Notes under the pieces: generated by a model
Told to the model about the DNA's origin: nothing
Databases searched by the model: none
The model's input: the letters and a program-made list of their open reading frames with translations, nothing else
Made by a program: the position numbers and the translations under genes
NCBI GenBank assembly: GCA_963680875.1
Contig: OY804589.1
Location: 29,800,962-29,864,961 of the forward strand
From: Bathymodiolus brooksi
Lineage: Eukaryota > Mollusca > Bivalvia > Mytilida > Modiolidae
Length of the DNA stretch: 64,000 bases
Direction of reading: 5' to 3'
Shown here: piece by piece, positions 54,940-64,000 of the stretch
Layout of the letters: each line of letters starts with the position of its first letter
How positions within the stretch are numbered: position 1 is the stretch's first letter

Positions 54940-57788
54940 GTGGTCCTGACATTAAACAACAATCACTCATTCACTCCTAACCAGATGGTCCTGACATTAA
55001 ACAACGATCACTCATTCACTCCTAGCCAGGTGGTACTGACATTAAAAAATAATCACTCATTCACTCCTAGCCAGGAGATCCTGACATTAAACAACGATCA
55101 CTCATTCACTCCTAGCCAGGTGGTCCTGACATTAAACAACAATCACTCATTCACTCCTAGCCAGGTGGTCCTGATATTATACAACGATCACTCATTCACT
55201 CCTAACCAGGTGGTCCTGAGGCATTAAACAACAATCACTCATTCACTCCTAACCAGGTGGTCCTGACATTAAACAACAATCACTCATTCACTCCTAACCA
55301 GGTGGTCCTGAGGCATTAAACAACAATCACTCATTCACTCCTAAACAGGTGGTCCTGACATTAAACAACAATCACTCATTCACTCCTAACCAGGTGGTCC
55401 TGACATTAAACAACAATCACTCATTCACTCCTAGCCAGGTGGTCCTGACATTAAACAACGATCACTCATTCACTCCTAGCCAGGTGGTCCTGACATTAAA
55501 CAACAATCACTCATTAACTCCTAGCTAGGTGGTCCTGACATTAAACAACAATCACTCATTCACTCCTAACCAGATGGCCCTGACATTAAACAACAATCAC
55601 TCATTCACTCCTAGCCAGGTGGTACTGACATTAAACAACAATCACTCATTCACTCCTAGCCAGGTGGTCCTGGCATGAATCAACGATCACTCATTCACTC
55701 CTAGCCAGGTGGTCCTGACATTAAACAACAATCACTCATTCACTCCTAGCCAGGTGGTCCTGACATTAAACAACAATCACTCATTCAGTCCTAACCAGAT
55801 GGTCCTGACATTAAACAACAATCACTCATTCACTCCTAGCCAGGTGGTCCTGACATTAAACAACAATCACTCATTCACTCCTAGCTAGGTGGTCCTGACA
55901 TTAAACAACAATCACTCCTTCACTCCTAGCTAGGTGGTCCTGACATTAAACAACGATCACTCATTCACTCCTAACCAGGTGGTCCTGACATTAAACAACG
56001 ATCACTCATTCACTCCTAACCAGGTGGTCCTTACATTAAACAACGATCACTCATTCACTCCTAACCAGGTGGTCCTGACATTAAACAACAATCACTCAAT
56101 CACTCCTAACCAGGTGGTCCTGAAATTAAACAACGATCACTCATTCACTCCTAACCAGTTGGTCCTGAGGCATTAAACAACAATCACTCATTCACTCCTA
56201 ACCAGGTGGTCCCGACATTAAACAACGATCACTCATTTACTCCTAACCAGGTGATCCTGAGGCATTAAACAACAATCACTCATTCACTCCTAAACAGGTG
56301 GTCCTGAAATTAAACAACAATCACTCATTCACTCCTAGCCAGGTGGTCCTGACATTAAACAACGATCACTCATTCACTCCTAGCCAGGTGGTCCTGAGGC
56401 ATTAAACAACAATCACTCATTCACTCCAAACCAGGTGGTCCTGACATTAAACAACAATCACTCATTCACTCCTAACCAGGGCGTCCTGACATTAAACAAC
56501 AATCACTCATTCGCTCCTAACCAGATGGTCCTGACATTAAACAACAATCACTCCTTCACTCCTAACCATGTGGTCCAGACATTAAACAACGAACACTCAT
56601 TCACTCCTAGCCAGGTGGGCCTGGCATTAAACAACGATCACTCATTCACTCCTAGCCAGGTGGTCCTGACATTAAACAACAATCACTCATTCACTCCTAG
56701 CCAGGTGGTCCTGACATTAAACAACAATCACTCATTCACTCCTAACCAGATGGTCCTGACATTAAACAACAATCACTCATTCACTCCTAGCCAGGTGGTA
56801 CTGACATTAAAAAATAATCACTCATTCACTCCTAGCCAGGAGGTCCTGACATTAAACAACGATCACTCATTCACTCCTAGCCAGGTGGTCCTGACATTAA
56901 ACAACAATCACTCATTCACTCCTAGCCAGGTGGTCCTGACATTATACAACGATCACTCATTCACTCCTAACCAGGTGGTCCTGAGGCATTAAACAACAAT
57001 CACTCATTCACTCCTAACCAGGTGGTCCTGACATTAAACAACAATCACTCATTCACTCCTAACCAGGTGGTCCTGAGGCATTAAACAACAATCACTCATT
57101 CACTCCTAACCAGGTGGTCCTGACATTAAACAACAATCACTCATTCACTCCTAACCAGGTGGTCCTGACATTAAACAACAATCACTCATTCACTCCTAGC
57201 CAGGTGGTCCTGACATTAAACAACGATCACTCATTCACTCCTAGCCAGGTGGTCCTGACATTAAACAACAATCACTCATTAACTCCTAGCTAGGTGGTCC
57301 TGACATTAAACAACAATCACTCATTCACTCCTAACCAGATGGCCCTGACATTAAACAACAATCACTCATTCACTCCTAGCCAGGTGGTACTGACATTAAA
57401 CAACAATCACTCATTCACTCCTAGCCAGGTGGTCCTGGCATGAATCAACGATCACTCATTCACTCCTAGCCAGGTGGTCCTGACATTAAACAACAATCAC
57501 TCATTCACTCCTAGCCAGGTGGTCCTGACATTAAACAACAATCACTCATTCAGTCCTAACCAGATGGTCCTGACATTAAACAACAATCACTCATTCACTC
57601 CTAGCCAGGTGGTCCTGACAGTAAACAACAATCACTCATTCACTCCTAGCTAGGTGGTCCTGACATTAAACAACAATCACTCCTTCACTCCTAGCTAGGT
57701 GGTCCTGACATTAAACAACGATCACTCATTCACTCCTAACCAGGTGGTCCTGACATTAAACAACGATCACTCATTCACTCCTAACCAG
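54940..57788 (+). repeat. 2,849-bp tandem duplication, unit 1
   Basis: Landmarks recur 2,849 bp on: 55,227 to 58,076, 55,934 to 58,783, 56,435 to 59,284 and 56,992 to 59,841. The unit begins where the frame reads N-N-N-H-S-F-T-P-N-Q-M at 54,940, matched at 57,789. Confidence 0.88.
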
Positions 57789-60637
57789 GTGGTCCTGACA
57801 TTAAACAACAATCACTCATTCACTCCTAACCAGATGGTCCTGACATTAAACAACGATCACTCATTCACTCCTAGCCAGGTGGTACTGACATTAAAAAATA
57901 ATCACTCATTCACTCCTAGCCATGAGATCCTGACATTAAACAACGATCACTCATTCACTCCTAGCCAGGTGGTCCTGACATTAAACAACAATCACTCATT
58001 CACTCCTAGCCAGGTGGTCCTGATATTATACAACGATCACTCATTCACTCCTAACCAGGTGGTCCTGAGGCATTAAACAACAATCACTCATTCACTCCTA
58101 ACCAGGTGGTCCTGACATTAAACAACAATCACTCATTCACTCCTAACCAGGTGGTCCTGAGGCATTAAACAACAATCACTCATTCACTCCTAAACAGGTG
58201 GTCCTGACATTAAACAACAATCACTCATTCACTCCTAACCAGGTGGTCCTGACATTAAACAACAATCACTCATTCACTCCTAGCCAGGTGGTCCTGACAT
58301 TAAACAACGATCACTCATTCACTCCTAGCCAGGTGGTCCTGACATTAAACAACAATCACTCATTAACTCCTAGCTAGGTGGTCCTGACATTAAACAACAA
58401 TCACTCATTCACTCCTAACCAGATGGCCCTGACATTAAACAACAATCACTCATTCACTCCTAGCCAGGTGGTACTGACATTAAACAACAATCACTCATTC
58501 ACTCCTAGCCAGGTGGTCCTGGCATGAATCAACGATCACTCATTCACTCCTAGCCAGGTGGTCCTGACATTAAACAACAATCACTCATTCACTCCTAGCC
58601 AGGTGGTCCTGACATTAAACAACAATCACTCATTCAGTCCTAACCAGATGGTCCTGACATTAAACAACAATCACTCATTCACTCCTAGCCAGGTGGTCCT
58701 GACATTAAACAACAATCACTCATTCACTCCTAGCTAGGTGGTCCTGACATTAAACAACAATCACTCCTTCACTCCTAGCTAGGTGGTCCTGACATTAAAC
58801 AACGATCACTCATTCACTCCTAACCAGGTGGTCCTGACATTAAACAACGATCACTCATTCACTCCTAACCAGGTGGTCCTGACATTAAACAACGATCACT
58901 CATTCACTCCTAACCAGGTGGTCCTGACATTAAACAACAATCACTCAATCACTCCTAACCAGGTGGTCCTGAAATTAAACAACGATCACTCATTCACTCC
59001 TAACCAGTTGGTCCTGAGGCATTAAACAACAATCACTCATTCACTCCTAACCAGGTGGTCCCGACATTAAACAACGATCACTCATTTACTCCTAACCAGG
59101 TGATCCTGAGGCATTAAACAACAATCACTCATTCACTCCTAAACAGGTGGTCCTGAAATTAAACAACAATCACTCATTCACTCCTAGCCAGGTGGTCCTG
59201 ACATTAAACAACGATCACTCATTCACTCCTAGCCAGGTGGTCCTGAGGCATTAAACAACAATCACTCATTCACTCCAAACCAGGTGGTCCTGACATTAAA
59301 CAACAATCACTCATTCACTCCTAACCAGGGCGTCCTGACATTAAACAACAATCACTCATTCGCTCCTAACCAGATGGTCCTGACATTAAACAACAATCAC
59401 TCCTTCACTCCTAACCATGTGGTCCAGACATTAAACAACGAACACTCATTCACTCCTAGCCAGGTGGGCCTGGCATTAAACAACGATCACTCATTCACTC
59501 CTAGCCAGGTGGTCCTGACATTAAACAACAATCACTCATTCACTCCTAGCCAGGTGGTCCTGACATTAAACAACAATCACTCATTCACTCCTAACCAGAT
59601 GGTCCTGACATTAAACAACAATCACTCATTCACTCCTAGCCAGGTGGTACTGACATTAAAAAATAATCACTCATTCACTCCTAGCCAGGAGGTCCTGACA
59701 TTAAACAACGATCACTCATTCACTCCTAGCCAGGTGGTCCTGACATTAAACAACAATCACTCATTCACTCCTAGCCAGGTGGTCCTGACATTATACAACG
59801 ATCACTCATTCACTCCTAACCAGGTGGTCCTGAGGCATTAAACAACAATCACTCATTCACTCCTAACCAGGTGGTCCTGACATTAAACAACAATCACTCA
59901 TTCACTGCTAACCAGGTGGTCCTGAGGCATTAAACAACAATCACTCATTCACTCCTAACCAGGTGGTCCTGACATTAAACAACAATCACTCATTCACTCC
60001 TAACCAGGTGGTCCTGACATTAAACAACAATCACTCATTCACTCCTAGCCAGGTGGTCCTGACATTAAACAACGATCACTCATTCACTCCTAGCCAGGTG
60101 GTCCTGACATTAAACAACAATCACTCACTAACTCCTAGCTAGGTGGTCCTGACATTAAACAACAATCACTCATTCACTCCTAACCAGATGGCCCTGACAT
60201 TAAACAACAATCACTCATTCACTCCTAGCCAGGTGGTACTGACATTAAACAACAATCACTCATTCACTCCTAGCCAGGTGGTCCTGGCATGAATCAACGA
60301 TCACTCATTCACTCCTAGCCAGGTGGTCCTGACATTAAACAACAATCACTCATTCACTCCTAGCCAGGTGGTCCTGACATTAAACAACAATCACTCATTC
60401 AGTCCTAACCAGATGGTCCTGACATTAAACAACAATCACTCATTCACTCCTAGCCAGGTGGTCCTGACAGTAAACAACAATCACTCATTCACTCCTAGCT
60501 AGGTGGTCCTGACATTAAACAACAATCACTCCTTCACTCCTAGCTAGGTGGTCCTGACATTAAACAACGATCACTCATTCACTCCTAACCAGGTGGTCCT
60601 GACATTAAACAACGATCACTCATTCACTCCTAACCAG
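57789..60637 (+). repeat. 2,849-bp tandem duplication, unit 2
   Basis: Differs from unit 1 by a few bases, for example CCATGAGATCC near 57,922 for CCAGGAGATCC and TCACTGCTAACC near 59,903. Beyond about 60,637 the copies part. Confidence 0.87.
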
Positions 60638-63600
60638 GTGGTCCTGACATTAAACAACGATCACTCATTCACTCCTAACCAGGTGGTCCTGACATTAAAC
60701 AACAATCACTCAATCACTCCTAACCAGGTGGTCCTGAAATTAAACAACGATCACTCATTCACTCCTAACCAGTTGGTCCTGAGGCATTAAACAACAATCA
60801 CTCATTCACTCCTAACCAGGTGGTCCCGACTTTAAACAACGATCACTCATTCACTCCTAACCAGGTGATCCTGAGGCATTAAACAACAATCACTCATTCA
60901 CTCCTAGCCAGGTGGTCCTGACATTAAACAACAATCACTCATTCACTCCTAGCCAGGTGGTACTGACATTAAACAACAATCACTCATTCACTCCTAACCA
61001 GGTGGTCCTGACATTAAACAACAATCACTCATTCACTCCTAGCCAGGTGGTCCTGACATTAAACAACGATCACTCATTCCCTCCTAACCAGGTGGTCCTG
61101 AGGCATTAAACAACAATCACTCATTCACTCCTAACCAGGTGTTCCTGACATTAAACAACGATCACTCATTCACTCCTAACCAGGTGGTCCTGACATTAAA
61201 CAACAATCACTCAATCACTCCTAACCAGGTGGTCCTGAAATTAAACAACGATCACTCATTCACTCCTAACCAGTTGGTCCTGAGGCATTAAACAACAATC
61301 ACTCATTCACTCCTAACCAGGTGGTCCCGACATTAAACAACGATCACTCATTTACTCCTAACCAGGTGATCCTGAGGCATTAAACAACAATCACTCATTC
61401 ACTCCTAAACAGGTGGTCCTGAAATTAAACAACAATCACTCATTCACTCCTAGCCAGGTGGTCCTGACATTAAACAACGATCACTCATTCACTCCTAGCC
61501 AGGTGGTCCTGAGGCATTAAACAACAATCACTCATTCACTCCAAACCAGGTGGTCCTGACATTAAACAACAATCACTCATTCACTCCTAACCAGGGCGTC
61601 CTGACATTAAACAACAATCACTCATTCGCTCCTAACCAGATGGTCCTGACATTAAACAACAATCACTCCTTCACTCCTAACCATGTGGTCCAGACATTAA
61701 ACAACGAACACTCATTCACTCCTAGCCAGGTGGGCCTGGCATTAAACAACGATCACTCATTCACTCCTAGCCAGGTGGTCCTGACATTAAACAACAATTA
61801 CTCATTCACTCCTAGACAGGTGGTCCTGACATTAAACAACAATCACTCATTCACTCCTAACCAGATGGTCCTGACATTAAACAACAATCACTCATTCACT
61901 CCTAGCCAGGTGGTACTGACATTAAAAAATAATCACTCATTCACTCCTAGCCAGGAGGTCCTGACATTAAACAACGATCACTCATTCACTCCTAGCCAGG
62001 TGGTCCTGACATTAAACAACAATCACTCATTCACTCCTAGCCAGGTGGTCCTGACATTATACAACGATCACTCATTCACTCCTAACCAGGTGGTCCTGAG
62101 GCATTAAACAACAATCACTCATTCACTCCTAACCAGGTGGTCCTGACATTAAACAACAATCACTCATTCACTCCTAACCAGGTGGTCCTGAGGCATTAAA
62201 CAACAATCACTCATTCACTCCTAACCAGGTGGTCCTGACATTAAACAACAATCACTCATTCACTCCTAACCAGGTGGTCCTGACATTAAACAACAATCAC
62301 TCATTCACTCCTAGCCAGGTGGTCCTGACATTAAACAACGATCACTCATTCACTCCTAGCCAGGTGGTACTGACATTAAACAACAATCACTCATTAACTC
62401 CTAGCTAGGTGGTCCTGACATTAAACAACAATCACTCATTCACTCCTAACCAGATGGCCCTGACATTAAACAACAATCACTCATTCACTCCTAGCCAGGT
62501 GGTACTGACATTAAACAACAATCACTCATTCACTCCTAGCCAGGTGGTCCTGGCATGAATCAACGATCACTCATTCACTCCTAGCCAGGTGGTCCTGACA
62601 TTAAACAACAATCACTCATTCACTCCTAGCCAGGTGGTCCTGACATTAAACAACAATCACTCATTCAGTCCTAACCAGATGGTCCTGACATTAAACAACA
62701 ATCACTCATTCACTCCTAGCCAGGTGGTCCTGACATTAAACAACAATCACTCATTCACTCCTAGCTAGGTGGTCCTGACATTAAACAACAATCACTCCTT
62801 CACTCCTAGCTAGGTGGTCCTGACATTAAACAACGATCACTCATTCACTCCTAACCAGGTGGTCCTGACATTAAACAACGATCACTCATTCACTCCTAAC
62901 CAGGTGGTCCTGACATTAAACAACGATCACTCATTCACTCCTAACCAGGTGGTCCTGACATTAAACAACAATCACTCAATCACTCCTAACCAGGTGGTCC
63001 TGAAATTAAACAACGATCACTCATTCACTCCTAACCAGTTGGTCCTGAGGCATTAAACAACAATCACTCATTCACTCCTAACCAGGTGGTCCCGACATTA
63101 AACAACGATCACTCATTCACTCCTAACCAGGTGATCCTGAGGCATTAAACAACAATCACTCATTCACTCCTAGCCAGGTGGTCCTGATATTAAACAACAA
63201 TCACTCATTCACTCCTAGCCAGGTGGTACTGACATTAAACAACAATCACTCATTCACTCCTAACCAGGTGGTCCTGACATTAAACAACAATCACTCATTC
63301 ACTCCTAGCCAGGTGGTCCTGACATTAAACAACGATCACTCATTCCCTCCTAACCAGGTGGTCCTGAGGCATTAAACAACAATCACTCATTCACTCCTAA
63401 CCAGGTGTTCCTGACATTAAACAACAATCACTCATTCACTCCTAACCAGGTGGTCCTGAGGCATTAAACAACAATCACTCATTCACTGCTAAACAGGTGG
63501 TCCTGACATTGAACAACAATCACTCATTCACTCCTAACCAGATGGTCCTGACATTAAACAACAATCACTCATTCACTCCTAGCCAGGTGGTCCTGACATT

Positions 63601-64000
63601 AAACAACGATCACTCATTCACTCCTAACCAGGTTGTCCTGACATTAAACAACCATCACTCATTCACTCCTAGCTAGGTGGTCCTTACATTGAACAACTAT
63701 CACTCATTCACTCCTAACCAGGTGGTCCTGACATTAAACAACGATCACTCATTCACTCCTAACCAGGTGGTCCTGATATTAAACAACGACCACTCACTCA
63801 CTCCTAGCCAGGTGGTCCTGACATTAAACAACGATCACTCATTCACTCCTAACCAGGTGGTCCTGACATTAAACAACGATCACTCATTCACTCCTAACCA
63901 GGTGGTCCTGACATTAAACAACAATCACTCTTGCACTCCTAACCAGGTGGTCCAGACATTAAACAACAATCACTCATTCACTCCTAGCCAGGCGGTCCTG
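60638..64000 (+). repeat. Distal satellite block running off the window
   Basis: Related to 55,934-57,000 and 58,783-59,841 by shorter shifts (58,783 to 60,548, 60,548 to 62,814, 59,284 to 61,550). From about 63,690 the GAACAACTATCAC run returns, matching 54,400 onward. A private CACTCTTGCACTCC occurs at 63,925-63,938 where relatives read CACTCAATCACTCC. No insert or gene is visible, and the last monomer is cut by the window edge. Confidence 0.84.

Larger units (their letters stand above)
1..64000 (+). repeat. 45-bp tandem satellite array filling the window
   Basis: Head-to-tail units of 45 bp run through the whole window in one orientation. Each unit starts GTGGTCCTGACATTAAAC, continues AACAATCACTCATTCACTCC and ends TAACCAG or TAGCCAG. 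Two positions are mainly two-state: AACAAT/AACGAT and CCTAACC/CCTAGCC, both A/G transitions. Because 45 is divisible by three, one + frame stays open for long runs and encodes a 15-residue repeat; the other two + frames meet TAA in every consensus unit. The open runs mostly begin at GTG or TTG. Common variants are radical in that frame (L to Q, P or H; N to D, H or Y; S to N), and stops and frame shifts recur, so protein-coding constraint is not evident. No promoter, splice structure or flanking gene is visible. I read it as satellite DNA; a very large repetitive exon is much less likely. Confidence 0.97.

Noticed and set aside
1..64000. CRISPR array
   Set aside because: Units are contiguous, near-identical over the full 45 bp and lack unique spacers. 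The insert points to a eukaryotic genome.
1..64000. Antigen-like, silk-like or ice-binding repeat protein
   Set aside because: A real repeat protein would not tolerate so many frame-shifting GG units and amplified TAG, TAA and TGA stops, and no signal peptide or unique ends are visible.
1..64000. Array as an assembly artefact from collapsed or repeated contigs
   Set aside because: Higher-order copies differ by point changes, single monomers and a private 1-bp deletion, so they are not simple duplicates of one read set. Exact copy number still needs long-read confirmation.
1..64000. Telomeric repeat or 17-bp CENP-B box
   Set aside because: No TTAGGG-type runs and no match to the CENP-B box core pattern were seen in the monomer or insert.

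Overview
The window contains no supportable protein-coding or RNA gene. From the first base to the last it is one head-to-tail satellite array on the + strand. The basic unit is 45 bp and reads V-V-L-T-L-N-N-N-H-S-F-T-P-S/N-Q in its only stop-free frame. About 1,370 units fit in 64 kb. A minority are 47 bp because GG is inserted after CTGA (CTGA-GG-CATTAAAC). Twelve identical-length 190-bp non-satellite segments interrupt the array, all in the same orientation and all at the same phase of the monomer.

The organism is a eukaryote, probably a marine invertebrate. From memory, the 190-bp segment (GATTTGGTTGGTTG near its start, GGAGTACCTG in its middle) resembles short dispersed repeats common in mollusc genomes, both gastropod and bivalve. 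That assignment is recollection, not a search result, and is only moderately secure. Nothing suggests bacterial, phage or viral DNA.

Layout: (1) 1-2,145, plain 45-mers with stop-bearing doublets and local 360-bp and 1,035-bp higher-order repeats. (2) About 2,101-7,675, two copies of a 2,945-bp higher-order unit. (3) About 5,090-29,065, a duplication of about 12 kb whose two copies hold inserts 1-3 and 4-6 at the same relative places. (4) 29,066-38,193, tandem units of 1,864/1,865 and 3,808 bp, each beginning with an insert (7, 8, 9). (5) 38,194-50,145, a mosaic containing insert 10 and an exact-length 2,812-bp tandem duplication with inserts 11 and 12. (6) 50,146-64,000, insert-free, including a 2,849-bp tandem duplication. 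The array runs off both ends of the window.

The main result is structural. Between inserts 1 and 12 every interval length equals 45n + 2k, where k is the number of 47-bp monomers I could count, with one 1-bp deletion near 29,412 as the only exception. The 190-bp segments look like one ancient insertion carried along by amplification of large units, not twelve insertions. The many open frames follow from a monomer length divisible by three and are not called as genes.
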